Counted from the stretch's first letter, positions 33,061 through 43,275 are shown. The stretch is DNA of 55,516 bases from Candidatus Babelota bacterium (GCA_026389025.1 JAPLIQ010000018.1:1-55516), one strand, 5' to 3'. Translations and numbers: made by a program. The notes: a model not told the origin generated them from the letters alone.

Positions 33061-36000
33061 TTATAATTTTAAGTGAACGCCACCACGATGAGCAAGTTGG
33101 AACCCTGCATTGCCAGCAGCACTTTGTTGGCGATCGGCAATACTTTTTTCACCAGGGAAGTGCAAGTGAACTCCTGGAGCATTCTTAGATAATCCTATTT
33201 TAACTCCATGCAGAGGAAGGTGAACTCCTGAAACAGACTGCGAAGTTACCGGCGTGATCGGTATTATTGTGATATTGCTAGGGGTAGTAGATTTTTGTTG
33301 TTGCTTAGCTGTTAAATAATTACCATAGGCAGTCTCAGCGTTTGTGATAGTTATGTAATCTGGAGAGTTGCTGTAAGAACTGAGCATCTCAGAAGCTGAG
33401 AAGGGAGGGGCAATTGGTTGTGGCGTAACTCCTTTTGTAAATACCGTATTTTTTAGATATAGATTTCCGGTAATTAAGCTGATCAGGCCTTGAGCGTTTG
33501 ATGATGTTGGCGACATACCAACAAAATTTCCTAAAGTATTGTTTGTGACTTCTGCCATGATCAAATAATCGATCATTGGTTTTCCTGTGCTATCTTTTGC
33601 ATTAATAGTTTGCGTGCAGGTATAAATATATTGACCTAAGCTTAAAGATTGCGGACTGATAATGTCGAGTACAAATTTACCAAAGTTAATATTTGATAAA
33701 GCTTTCGCTACGGCTGCTTGTTGTGTTGTGATGTAAGCTCCAAGGCTGGTAGGAAATGGTCCGTGACCAGTTTCATAGTTCTTCCAGGCATTTAAAGTAA
33801 CAGCAATGTTTTTACCATTTTCGTCGTAAACGCTTCCAGTGACAAGGCTGACAAGAACATTTGTTTGACCCTGTGTTAAAGCTTTGCTTGGATGTTTTCC
33901 TAAGCTCTTATGGACTATTAAATTATTTTGCATTGTAGCAAAGACAACAAGATCATGAGCCTTAGGATCTATTTTTTTCAAATCAGTGTCGGTAGTGTGA
34001 TACACATACTGCCCAAGTAAAATTCTTCTTTTCGAAAGGTGCGTAAACTTGAACAAGCCAAAGTTTGGATTAGTTTCTTTTGCAAGATCAATTTTTGCTT
34101 GCTTCTCACGTGCTGTCTCTGATTGAACTTTAGTTGCAGGGCGAGCACTGCCATTGACTATTAGTTGAGGCTTTGGAGCAATTTGGTTCCACTCTATTGC
34201 AGCACCAGAGCAAATTATGCCATACGTTCTTTGATTTGCAATCGGAGTAACAGGCATAGTTTCTTGTACTATTTCAAGAGGATTGTTATCAGCGCAAAGA
34301 GTAACGGTAAGATTTGCTTGATTTAACACCGCGGTGAGATGATAAGTGTGTTGTTTGTCGAGCTGTAGTGACGCTGGAAGAGGTTGTTTTAAAATCCATC
34401 CTTTGCCTTCATGTTCATAGACTCCGATACTTAGCAGGTCAGTTGCTGAGTCACGATAGAGTACCAACATTTTTGCCAGACGAGCTTGATCGATATCAAT
34501 CAGGCTTGAATTGATTAAATTTGCAGGAGGAGTTTTTATCATTGTGCCATCTGCGCTAAAATTGCCGCTGGCATAAAAACTTTGGAAGGTTGTGAGTTGC
34601 TGTGTAACATTAGCTACAGTTGTGTTTAAAAGTCGTGCAAGAAAACTTCGAGAACTATAATTTTGATAGTTGCCACCTAAGTACAGACCCACATGAAATG
34701 ATGAATTTAAAGTATAGATAAATTGAAGATCTATTTGCACAGTTAACGTATCTGACGGTTGTTTTTTTGTACCATTTTCATGTAGCAAGTCGAGAGCTGT
34801 AGTTCGCTGATTAAACCATAATTTATCTGGAATTGGAGTTGATGGTTTTGCGGTTGAGGTGCTTTGCGTTGCTGCAAGTGGTGCTTGAGCAATTTCTTGA
34901 GCATAAGGAAAATTAGGACGACCAGTAGTCGCTGTGAAAAAACCTTGCGAAGGATACAAATCAAGATAGTTGGTTGCAAGCCCCCATGAGCTTCCAATAT
35001 CTGCAGGCAGTAAATTGTTAGCATCCGGAGTTAAATTTTGGATGTACTGAGGGGCGAGAGCTGCTGCGATTTGATTTTTTGTTGAATTGACGCCTGCATA
35101 GATGAGATTTTGGTACAATGCGAGAGCAAGAGTTTGATTGCCAATTTCTGCCTGTTGTTTTTCTTGTAGTTCGTTAAGGTACGTGAGCTCGTTTTGTGCT
35201 GTCGCTAATTTATTTTCGTTGATAAATTTCCATAAGTTTTTTAAAGAGTTAGCTTGGTTGTTTTCTTTTAAAAGAGCGTTTTGATCTTGGTTAAAGCCTC
35301 CAACAATATTAAATAATCCAAATCCAGCGTTCATAACCAGACCGATAGCTTCACCCTTAAGAGCTTCTAGAGCATCCGCGTATTTAGGCGTAGAATCAAA
35401 AGCTTGCTTTGCAGCATCTTTTGCTGCAGTCTTTAAAGCGGACTTTGCCTGAGCTTCTGTAGCTTCCTCTAAAGATTGTTCAACTTCATTGGTAGCATCA
35501 TCTAGAGCCTCTTGAGCAGCATCTTGAGCAGCCTGGTCTCCTCCCTCTTCTATAACTTTTCTAAGCGCAATTTCCGCAGCTTGTTTAGCATCCTGTTTTA
35601 AAGCAACTTTGGCCATAGCGCTTAAAGCCTCTTTACTAGCCTGTTCAGCTTGCTTGGTAGCAACATCAAGAGCAACTTTCGCAGCTTCTTTAGCTGTTGA
35701 CTTAAGGGCAGCTACAGCTTGTTCAGCAGCGAATTTTGCAGATAATTTGGCTTTATATATTGCTTCAGCTTGCTTTTCTTCACTTGTTGCGCTGTCTAAA
35801 GCATCTTGTGCTTCAGCTTCAGCCACTTCGTCGCCGGCTTTTGTGGCATTGCTTAAAGCTGTTTGAGCGTTATAAACTTTCTCGCCTGCCTCATAGGCAT
35901 CTTTTGAAGCAACATTAAGCTCGTCAGTAGCATCTTGCACAGCTTGGTTGGCGAATATTTCTTTCATAATCGCATCTTTTGCCGCGTTTTTAATAGCAGC

Positions 36001-39000
36001 TTCTGTAGCAGCTTTTGTAGCAGCCTTGGCAGCGGCTTCAGCCTCCTTGGTTGCAGTTTCTAAAACTTGTCTTGCAGCAGCTTCACCCTCTGTTCCCGCT
36101 GCTTCCTTAAGAGTAGTTTCCGCAGCCTGTTTAGCAGCGGCTTTTGCGGCAGCTTCAACAGCAGTCTTAGTTACATTTTTTGCTGCATTTGCCGCTTCTT
36201 CTGAGGCATTTGTCAGAGATCTTCTTAGAAAATAGTTAGTTATTTTTTTAAGGACAGTTTTGCCTTGTTTCGTAGCAGTTTGTGCAGCATCTTCAGCTTC
36301 TTTGGCGGCAGCTTCTTTGGCGGCAGCTTCAGTAGTTTCCTGCGCAGCAATTTCTGCTGCTCCAGTAGCTACAGTAGCGACAACAGCTTTGGTTGCTGTG
36401 GTAGCTGAAACAGGCCCTTCGGTAATAATATTTTTTCCTGCTATCTCAAGTAAGCCTGGTTGATCGGCTTCTTTAGCGGCGATTTCAGCCGCAGTATCAA
36501 AAATATTTTTTCCTCCGACGTCAAGAAGTCCGCCTTGAGCCACCTCAGCACCATAAGCAAGATTTTTCGCTGCTACTATTGCAGCTTCTTTTGCGGCCGT
36601 AGATTTGGCAGCAGCCGCTGTAGCCTCATCTAAAGCTGTTTGCGCGACAGCTTTACCTTCTTCTGGTGCTGCATCAAGAGCAGCTTGCTTTGCAAGAACT
36701 ATGGCAGCATCTTTTGCTGCAGTTTTAGCAGCATCTTTAACAGCGACCTGAGCAGCTTGCTTAGCCAGTGCTGCTGCGCCTTCTTCTGTTGCGACCTCAG
36801 TACCAGTTTCAACACCAGCCTCCAATGCTGCTTCAGCCGCAACCACAGCTGGCGCAGCTGTTCCGCCAGACATAACAATTGCTGCAACTGCAGGCACAAG
36901 AGAAATGGCAACGCCCATCACTTGATTAATTGTTCCGCGATGTGCGTTAAGAGTATTTCTAACATCATCGCGAGCTTGATCGGCAAATTTATTACCAACA
37001 GGAACGTACTCTGAAGCAATAAGTAGCGCGGGATTCCAGACAAGTAAAATTCTTCCCGAAAGTACTAAGTAGGTTATTTCGCGCGCAAGATCAATAAATA
37101 GCGTGGTCAGAGAATTGGTAATAGCCGTAAGTCCGTTTAAAACAGATATTAAAGCACCTTCAGTCATATGCAGCAGCCCAGTAAAGGATTGCACTATTGC
37201 ATGAAGGCAGGTTTTTCCCAGATCCTGGCCATCTTGTAAAAAAGCTTGTTGTCCTTGCTTAGAAGAAATTGCCCACGCAGCATCGGCAACAGTTTCTGCG
37301 AATTCTGTTCTGGCTTGAACATATCTAATGCCTAAATCTCCAGCTACAGCGGCTGTTTTAATAATTGCATCAAAGGCTTCAGCTCGTATATTATACAGAG
37401 CGTCAGCTGTTTGGTTAATGACGCTTGAAATGTCTGTTCCTATTGCTTGGTCATTTAAAATATATCCAACTAATTTTCCAGAAACTTCACCAATTGGTGC
37501 AACTATTCCATCCTCTATCGCGCTTGTATAATCATTAACAGAAGCCTCAAGTTCTTTTGCAGACTGGTTGAGATGGGATATACTTTTTGCAAATTCGCTT
37601 TTACCGAAACTTGATGTTGCGTCGTGTAGTTCCCCTCCTATGTTTGCTAGTCCAGTAATTCCTAAGCCTGAGCCAACAGCTGCTGAGGCTGAGCCAAGAG
37701 CAGCCGCAAGAGTTGCTCCCGCTCCTGCAATGCCCTGTCCAGCAGCTTCGCCAATATGCTCAACAGCTTTAACGGCTGTTTCAACGCCACTTTTAACGTC
37801 ACTCCAAGCACTTGTAAAGTCATGACCAAGATCCGACCAAAACGATTGTACTTGTACTTCTTTTTTTGTTTGATCTTGTGCGTTTTGTTCGTGTAACTCT
37901 TTTATATGTCTACGTAGTCGCGGATCGTTTTGTACTTGGCTAGTGCTGATATTATCTTCAACATGAAAATTCGATGGCGATGGATGAATTGATTTGTCCT
38001 GATTTCCTTCAGCCTTACATTTTGCTGCAAGAAGTTCATCGAGTAAAACATAGTCATCAGTGGTGTAAGGAAATATATTTGGTATCAGTTGACTATTTGA
38101 CATCACGTCGAGCATTTGTGAAAGATTGAGGTCCGTCATAAATTTTGTAAGTTGTCCATGAACTTCATGCAGCATGAAGTAACACCATACCTGTTCTTTG
38201 AGTGGGCTTTTAAATTGAGGTATTGAATTATTATTAGTGCCGGCTAAAACATTCATGTCATGTGTCGCTTGGTAAAACCGAGTATGCATAAATGTTACAA
38301 TAGTTTTTCCAAAGATCGCCTGGGCGTCTGGAGCTTTTGGACTTTTTACAGCCGTTGTTTGTACTGGATTTGCAATCGCATTCCAGTCAGGGCACACAGA
38401 AAGATAGCGTTGCTTTAACGTTTCTTCTAAATCAATTCTTGTGCGAGTGATTTCATTGATCGTACGTAGACTTGTGTAATCAGCATTATAAAAAGATGTT
38501 TCGAAGTGAGGAATGTAATTAAACGTTTGTTTTTCAACGTTGTGAATTGTTTGAAGCGCTATAGAAAAATATATACCAATGTCAGTAATCATTGCTTTGC
38601 AAAAAAGTTGCCATGCTTGAGAATTAACCAGATCTTGACTGGTGACTTTTACAGCACTCCATCCAGCAGAACTGATGAGTTGCTGCGTTGGAAGATGAGG
38701 TAGTTGTTGATTATTGTCTTGTGTAAATTCTGAAAAATCAGAGAGCTGTTTTTTGATTTCGTCATCCTTGGGCTTGCCCCGAGGATCCAGCATTGATAAT
38801 TTCCTTACCTTTTCTAACTTGGCAAGAAAAATAAGATACAGATATGTTTTTTTAATCATATCAATGTGAGAAGGATCCAAAGCTATACCAGGTTTTCCAA
38901 AGGTTTTATCAATCTCTGCAAAAATAGAGAACGTAAAAGGATCATTTTGCTGCTTGATTGCAGAAAGAGGAAAATCTATAGCTGCAAAAATAGATGCTGC

Positions 39001-39099
39001 TTCATGATCATTAAATGTTGTAGGATTTATAGGTGTTACGGAAAAAAGAGTGCTGACGCTGAGTGTAAGCAATGAAAATATCAAACATATTTTTTTCAT
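33061..39099 (-). CDS. Giant secreted Ala-rich coiled-coil protein (2012 residues)
   Basis: No family is recognised. A signal peptide (residues 1-20) is followed by a mostly helical N-terminal part. Residues 103-114 (MLDPRGKPKDDE) are encoded by an inserted palindromic repeat. Residues 430-770 alternate Gly/Ala-rich hydrophobic helices, and about 745-1240 is an extreme Ala/Lys/Glu heptad-like coiled coil resembling TolA or S-layer-type rods. A jelly-roll, LamG-like segment lies near 1450-1645, and repeated strand domains fill about 1690-1900. The tail carries three GVHL(P/H/K) motifs in the last 55 residues. Its ATG overlaps the previous stop (ATGA), making it the third gene of a coupled secreted trio. 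It could be a surface fibre or adhesin; this is inference. Confidence 0.8.
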   Translation of the reverse strand: MKKICLIFSLLTLSVSTLFSVTPINPTTFNDHEAASIFAAIDFPLSAIKQQNDPFTFSIFAEIDKTFGKPGIALDPSHIDMIKKTYLYLIFLAKLEKVRKLSMLDPRGKPKDDEIKKQLSDFSEFTQDNNQQLPHLPTQQLISSAGWSAVKVTSQDLVNSQAWQLFCKAMITDIGIYFSIALQTIHNVEKQTFNYIPHFETSFYNADYTSLRTINEITRTRIDLEETLKQRYLSVCPDWNAIANPVQTTAVKSPKAPDAQAIFGKTIVTFMHTRFYQATHDMNVLAGTNNNSIPQFKSPLKEQVWCYFMLHEVHGQLTKFMTDLNLSQMLDVMSNSQLIPNIFPYTTDDYVLLDELLAAKCKAEGNQDKSIHPSPSNFHVEDNISTSQVQNDPRLRRHIKELHEQNAQDQTKKEVQVQSFWSDLGHDFTSAWSDVKSGVETAVKAVEHIGEAAGQGIAGAGATLAAALGSASAAVGSGLGITGLANIGGELHDATSSFGKSEFAKSISHLNQSAKELEASVNDYTSAIEDGIVAPIGEVSGKLVGYILNDQAIGTDISSVINQTADALYNIRAEAFDAIIKTAAVAGDLGIRYVQARTEFAETVADAAWAISSKQGQQAFLQDGQDLGKTCLHAIVQSFTGLLHMTEGALISVLNGLTAITNSLTTLFIDLAREITYLVLSGRILLVWNPALLIASEYVPVGNKFADQARDDVRNTLNAHRGTINQVMGVAISLVPAVAAIVMSGGTAAPAVVAAEAALEAGVETGTEVATEEGAAALAKQAAQVAVKDAAKTAAKDAAIVLAKQAALDAAPEEGKAVAQTALDEATAAAAKSTAAKEAAIVAAKNLAYGAEVAQGGLLDVGGKNIFDTAAEIAAKEADQPGLLEIAGKNIITEGPVSATTATKAVVATVATGAAEIAAQETTEAAAKEAAAKEAEDAAQTATKQGKTVLKKITNYFLRRSLTNASEEAANAAKNVTKTAVEAAAKAAAKQAAETTLKEAAGTEGEAAARQVLETATKEAEAAAKAATKAATEAAIKNAAKDAIMKEIFANQAVQDATDELNVASKDAYEAGEKVYNAQTALSNATKAGDEVAEAEAQDALDSATSEEKQAEAIYKAKLSAKFAAEQAVAALKSTAKEAAKVALDVATKQAEQASKEALSAMAKVALKQDAKQAAEIALRKVIEEGGDQAAQDAAQEALDDATNEVEQSLEEATEAQAKSALKTAAKDAAKQAFDSTPKYADALEALKGEAIGLVMNAGFGLFNIVGGFNQDQNALLKENNQANSLKNLWKFINENKLATAQNELTYLNELQEKQQAEIGNQTLALALYQNLIYAGVNSTKNQIAAALAPQYIQNLTPDANNLLPADIGSSWGLATNYLDLYPSQGFFTATTGRPNFPYAQEIAQAPLAATQSTSTAKPSTPIPDKLWFNQRTTALDLLHENGTKKQPSDTLTVQIDLQFIYTLNSSFHVGLYLGGNYQNYSSRSFLARLLNTTVANVTQQLTTFQSFYASGNFSADGTMIKTPPANLINSSLIDIDQARLAKMLVLYRDSATDLLSIGVYEHEGKGWILKQPLPASLQLDKQHTYHLTAVLNQANLTVTLCADNNPLEIVQETMPVTPIANQRTYGIICSGAAIEWNQIAPKPQLIVNGSARPATKVQSETAREKQAKIDLAKETNPNFGLFKFTHLSKRRILLGQYVYHTTDTDLKKIDPKAHDLVVFATMQNNLIVHKSLGKHPSKALTQGQTNVLVSLVTGSVYDENGKNIAVTLNAWKNYETGHGPFPTSLGAYITTQQAAVAKALSNINFGKFVLDIISPQSLSLGQYIYTCTQTINAKDSTGKPMIDYLIMAEVTNNTLGNFVGMSPTSSNAQGLISLITGNLYLKNTVFTKGVTPQPIAPPFSASEMLSSYSNSPDYITITNAETAYGNYLTAKQQQKSTTPSNITIIPITPVTSQSVSGVHLPLHGVKIGLSKNAPGVHLHFPGEKSIADRQQSAAGNAGFQLAHRGGVHLKL
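38761..38792. repeat. Palindromic repeat, copy 2 (inside giant protein gene)
   Basis: It matches the 19851 and 50270 copies (GTCATCC..GG.CTTG..CCGAGGATCCAGC). On the coding (minus) strand it is read without a stop or frame change as residues 103-114, MLDPRGKPKDDE. Confidence 0.8.
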
Positions 39100-40304
39100 G
39101 AAGTAGCTCCCTTAGTAAGTAAAGTTTTAACTTCAGCATTAAAAGTTTGCAGAGCACTTGGTGAAAAAAGAATTTCTCTTGGTTTAATAATTTTAAATTG
39201 AGCAATTGCTCCAGGCGCCATAAAACCAATGCCGTGATAAAGGTACAGATTTGCATTCTTGCTTGTTACAGTGATAAATTTTTGCGGTTCTGGAGTGGTT
39301 GATTGCCATATTTTGTACGCAGTGGTTTGTGGCGATGTTATAATTTTTATCTTAAAGGTTGCTGGTTGCGTCTGCAGTGTTGTAAATGCGGCTTGGTTTA
39401 GGGTAGCTTGCTGCGAAGTTGATGCTGAGTTTTTTATAATTTGTTGAAGGGGATACAAAGTGGTTGGAGCTGTTGCACTTGTGGCTGCTGTTGATGCAGC
39501 TGATGTGTATTGTTCGCCATAACCGATCTGAATAGATTTGCTGCTGTTGCCATAGAGCCCCAAGAGTCTATAATTTTGAAGTCTGCTTGCATCCCCAGAA
39601 ATCCATCGAGCTTTATTAAAAATGATACCAACAAAAAAGGGATAACTTACTTGATACAAAGTAACTTCACATAAAATTTCATAAGAAGACTGCTGAGTTA
39701 TCCACTCGGTAAAAATTGAATTATTGGGCGCTTTGTCAGCAGAAGGTGCTGCAGCTTGCGTTGTTGGATCTGTCTGAGAAGTCATAAGAGGCGCATTGCT
39801 CATTTGCCAAAAACTATCGGTTGTTTCATCATACTCCCAGTTTCCAACAGGAAAAACATTTTTCCATGTGAGCCCTTTGGGTGTAAACATAGTTGCAAGA
39901 GTAAATAATTGATCAGCGCTCGGACCATCTAAAATATAATCATCTTGCGGCGCGTCCAAGCTGATAGCTTGCTGGATATAGGTATCCATTTGATTCATGA
40001 TTGCTGTCTGCTCCTGCGTCAATTTGCCCATACGCGTTTGGGCTGTTTTAAACATTTTAAAAATATTTTTTAATTCAGATTTTCCAGCTTTTTGTACATA
40101 GCTTTGAAAAGCGGTACTCGAGGTGTTTATATTATTTTGATCTTCGGCTACAGCACTACCCATGTTTGCATACATTGCGCTGATTGATTGATTAGCCATC
40201 GACGCTCCCATTTGTCCGCCAAGCATGATTGCCATGTCGGCCATCATGTTTGCTTGAAGGGATGGTTGCGCGAAAAATAAAGATAAAAGCAGCAGTATTA
40301 ACAT
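39096..40304 (-). CDS. Secreted protein with LamG-like domain, second gene of trio
   Basis: This 402-residue protein has a signal peptide (MLILLLLSLFFAQPSLQA). It continues with a Met/Ala/Gly-rich helical section (AIMLGGQMGASMANQSISAM), a helical part to about 130, and a strand-rich section (about 205-385; YEILCEVTLYQVSYPFFVGI, ATFKIKIITSPQTTAYKIW, NLYLYHGIGFMAPGAIAQF) with the look of a LamG or concanavalin-type jelly roll, similar in style to the segment in the giant protein. No known family was identified. It overlaps the upstream gene by one base (TAATG) and the giant gene by four bases (ATGA), so the three products are probably made in fixed ratio. Confidence 0.75.
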   Translation of the reverse strand: MLILLLLSLFFAQPSLQANMMADMAIMLGGQMGASMANQSISAMYANMGSAVAEDQNNINTSSTAFQSYVQKAGKSELKNIFKMFKTAQTRMGKLTQEQTAIMNQMDTYIQQAISLDAPQDDYILDGPSADQLFTLATMFTPKGLTWKNVFPVGNWEYDETTDSFWQMSNAPLMTSQTDPTTQAAAPSADKAPNNSIFTEWITQQSSYEILCEVTLYQVSYPFFVGIIFNKARWISGDASRLQNYRLLGLYGNSSKSIQIGYGEQYTSAASTAATSATAPTTLYPLQQIIKNSASTSQQATLNQAAFTTLQTQPATFKIKIITSPQTTAYKIWQSTTPEPQKFITVTSKNANLYLYHGIGFMAPGAIAQFKIIKPREILFSPSALQTFNAEVKTLLTKGATS

Positions 40305-41914
40305 TATTTCACTCCTAATTGAGGAGTTATGTCAGCTAGCGTTGGAATGAGGTTGGACTGCGTATAGATAGTAGCGTTTGCCGGATGTTGCTGTGGACCT
40401 AAAATGTTTGGGGTCAGTGCTACTGGGGGTAAAGACGGAATTGCTACTTTTTCTTTTTTCCACGACTCCATAAGCGCTTTGCACGTACCAGCAGGCACGT
40501 TTGTTTCATTTGGATCAGTTCCGTTCTTTGTTGCAACGACATTTTCAATAAGTGATTCCATGCAGGGGTCAAAAATATTAAGTCCTAAGAGCGCTGAAAA
40601 ATCACCAAAGCAAGCGCTTAAAATTCGAGAAACGCCTTCCCAAGAATTGAGCCAATCAGGCTGGGCGATAAGCTCTTCTTCAAAAGAGTTTGCACCACTT
40701 TGCATGCATAAAAATAATTTATTTGTAGGGTCTGACTGGCTACCCTTAACAACCTTGCCTTCACTATTTTTAAAATATGCCATTGGATGTCCGTTGATAA
40801 CGCCTCCTTCATTTGCAATTTCGACAATGTGATCTGGCCACATGATTAGTTTAGAGCTTTTAGATATAGATTTTGCTAGGTGAGGAATTAATTTTAGTGC
40901 TCGCATGTCATCATAACCAAAGCAAAATAATGGTGGATCCATTTTTTGCACAGCGATTAATTCTTTATCTGTTGCCGTTAATTTCTTGCTTGCCTCAGTA
41001 TCAGCAAAACTATCTCCGTAGATAAATTGATTGATATCTTCAGCAATAGCAACAAAGGCTGTAAAGTGCTGCGTGTGCTTTGGATGAGGTTTGTTTAAAT
41101 AACTGGTATATGTTTGATAAAAATCAAGATATGCAGCAAGAGCTTGAAGGTATTGTTTTTTGTATGCCTTTAATTCTGGCTCTATTTGTTTGACCATGAA
41201 ATGCGTGAGGTCTATGCTGTAGTCATTTTGAATAAGTGTTTTTCCCATGAATGACGCAAAGGTTTGAGGAATTTTTGGAATGTATGATCTGATAGCTCCG
41301 TTAAATTGAGATTCAATAATGTTTATTAAATGATTAATGATAAGCGTTTTTTTGTTTGCATCATACAACTGTTCATCGTTTAAAAATTTAGAAATACTTA
41401 CTTGCATTTTTCCACTTGGAGTTACAATAGTTCCAGCGTGTTGCAAGTTAAAATTCGTGTAGATGCTCATGAGATAGTGATACAGCTCGTTGAGAGCATT
41501 GATATGAACTTTTCTAAAAAAAGGAATGAATCCAGGATTATCTTTCATGCTTGCTATCATGGCGTCAAATTTTGCAGCAACGTCTGGGTATCCAGGGAAA
41601 ATAGTAGCTCCGCTAGGATACGATTGAAAAGCTGTAGGCTTTGGTTTTAACACCGTAAAATTTCCATGAGCCAAAATCGGCCAGGTCCCTGGAGGAGTCA
41701 TAGCCTTAATCGTTCGATTTTGTATTCCTTGTTGAAGTGTGCCATCAGCTGTAACTACCGTGAGCGGATACGTGGCAACAGTATCAGTAAGATTTTTGAC
41801 ACCTTGGGTATGCTCCGGCGTTAATTGAGCGGAAAGAAATAGATCTGAATTGATTTGCAAGCTTGAAGTAGCTATGGCGATCAAGAGCGTGATACGGAAA
41901 TATTTCAGCTTCAT
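40304..41914 (-). CDS. Secreted protein of unknown function, first gene of trio
   Basis: This 536-residue protein has a signal peptide (MKLKYFRITLLIAIATSSLQINS). The body is largely helical at 100-320 with many aromatic residues (NALNELYHYLMSIYTNF, YLQALAAYLDFYQTYTSYL), followed by a mixed region that contains paired cysteines (PLFCFGYDD, LFLCMQSG, LSACFGDF, FDPCMES, GTCKAL). The final 45 residues are Pro-rich. No family is recognised. The helical aromatic style resembles the first 400 residues of the giant protein, so the two may be distantly related. It opens the minus-strand run and is divergent from the M23 peptidase gene over a 140-base gap. Confidence 0.75.
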   Translation of the reverse strand: MKLKYFRITLLIAIATSSLQINSDLFLSAQLTPEHTQGVKNLTDTVATYPLTVVTADGTLQQGIQNRTIKAMTPPGTWPILAHGNFTVLKPKPTAFQSYPSGATIFPGYPDVAAKFDAMIASMKDNPGFIPFFRKVHINALNELYHYLMSIYTNFNLQHAGTIVTPSGKMQVSISKFLNDEQLYDANKKTLIINHLINIIESQFNGAIRSYIPKIPQTFASFMGKTLIQNDYSIDLTHFMVKQIEPELKAYKKQYLQALAAYLDFYQTYTSYLNKPHPKHTQHFTAFVAIAEDINQFIYGDSFADTEASKKLTATDKELIAVQKMDPPLFCFGYDDMRALKLIPHLAKSISKSSKLIMWPDHIVEIANEGGVINGHPMAYFKNSEGKVVKGSQSDPTNKLFLCMQSGANSFEEELIAQPDWLNSWEGVSRILSACFGDFSALLGLNIFDPCMESLIENVVATKNGTDPNETNVPAGTCKALMESWKKEKVAIPSLPPVALTPNILGPQQHPANATIYTQSNLIPTLADITPQLGVK

Positions 41915-42054
41915 GAGTTCTCTTTTTTAAGAACAAAAATCTTTTTTAAAACAAAAAATCAATGTTTTATTTTCGTTTTATTGTTACAATAAATATCATG
42001 AAAATCAAGATTTGTTTCTTAATCAAAAACCATATACATAGATAAGGATTGTGC

Positions 42055-43263
42055 ATGATTCCTCAAGGGCGATACATCGTATTATGTCTAACACTTTGCT
42101 TAGTAGCATACGTTTCAAGAAGAACTTATTTATATTATTTTGACACAACGCAGCCTCAAGTTACCGTAACTGGATTTGAAGATGGCAAGGCGTACGCTGG
42201 CGACGTTACAGGGTCACTAAAAGGGTCAAGTCCTTACAAAGTTTCACACATATCGATGTGGATTGATGACAGCTTGATGCACCGTGATTTTAGAATTAAT
42301 AAAAAACAGTTTGATCATCCTATTTCCATTCCCGTCAAAACAATTGCAGACGGCTTGCATTCATTGAAGTTTGAAATTGTTGATGGAACGAAAAGCCAAA
42401 ATAAAACATGCATTGAACGTTCTTTTTACACCGATAACGTAGGGCTACAAGCAGCGCTTGTCTCACCTTCGTCTGGTTATAGAGTTCCTCAAGGAAGCTG
42501 CCTACATATCCAAGTTCAAGTTAACAAACAAATTAAATCAGTAACTGCAAAAGTACTGACAGGAAGTTACTTGTTTTTCCCAGAAAGCAAAAATTCTTTG
42601 GTGTATGAAACATTTATTCCAATTGAATGTGAGCAAGAAGCTGCAGAGTATCCATTCACTGTTGAAGTGGTAGATCGCTTGGGCAATAAAGCAATTTTAG
42701 AAAATAAATTTCAAGTTATGAGTGTGGCATTTAAAAGAAGAATTTTAAATGTCCAAGGTAACAAACTTCAATCTGAGTTGGCATTTACGCAGTTGCAAGA
42801 ACAAGACCTTGAAGACGCACTTGCTAAACTTTCCACGCAGTCTGTGCCTGAAAAATTATGGAGCGGAGTATTTGAAGTTCCAATCGTAAGCAAAGGAATT
42901 ACAACGGAATTTGGCGTTATTCGAACTTCACAGGAACGTGGTCGTCGAGTACACAAAGCACTTGATTTGATAGCAGAGCCAAGAAGCGTTGTTTGGGCAT
43001 CAAATAACGGCGTCGTTGTCTTAAAAGATCGTTTTACGCATAGTGGCAACACCGTTGTCATCGATCATGGCTGTGGCGTCTTAAGCCTTTATTACCACCT
43101 GCTTGATTTTACAGATATTTCTGTTGGTCAGCGCGTTAAAAAAGGACACCCACTAGGACGTATGGGCATGACAGGTTATGCAAGTGGTGATCATTTACAT
43201 TGGGAAATTCGTGTAAATAATACGGCTGTTGAACCAATGCAATGGACACAACGCTGGTCCTAA
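42055..43263 (+). CDS. M23 (LytM-type) peptidase
   Basis: This is a 402-residue protein with an N-terminal membrane anchor (about residues 5-22), two Ig-like strand-rich domains (about 38-220), and a C-terminal LytM/M23 domain. The zinc ligands are visible as HKALDL (HxxxD) and HLHWEIR (HxH), with the GNTVVIDHGCGVLSLYYHL core between them. M23 enzymes cleave peptide crosslinks in peptidoglycan, or act as inactive amidase activators when ligands are lost; here the ligands are present. The ATG at 42055 has AAGGA 6 bases upstream and is preferred over the TTG at 42049. Confidence 0.9.
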   Translation: MIPQGRYIVLCLTLCLVAYVSRRTYLYYFDTTQPQVTVTGFEDGKAYAGDVTGSLKGSSPYKVSHISMWIDDSLMHRDFRINKKQFDHPISIPVKTIADGLHSLKFEIVDGTKSQNKTCIERSFYTDNVGLQAALVSPSSGYRVPQGSCLHIQVQVNKQIKSVTAKVLTGSYLFFPESKNSLVYETFIPIECEQEAAEYPFTVEVVDRLGNKAILENKFQVMSVAFKRRILNVQGNKLQSELAFTQLQEQDLEDALAKLSTQSVPEKLWSGVFEVPIVSKGITTEFGVIRTSQERGRRVHKALDLIAEPRSVVWASNNGVVVLKDRFTHSGNTVVIDHGCGVLSLYYHLLDFTDISVGQRVKKGHPLGRMGMTGYASGDHLHWEIRVNNTAVEPMQWTQRWS

Positions 43264-43275
43264 ATATATAAAATC

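Noticed and set aside
35609-37014. Several Ala- or Cys-rich plus-strand ORFs opposite the giant gene
   Set aside because: They are mirror frames of the Ala-rich coiled-coil codons; no ribosome sites, and the minus-strand frame is continuous over 2012 codons with a signal peptide.
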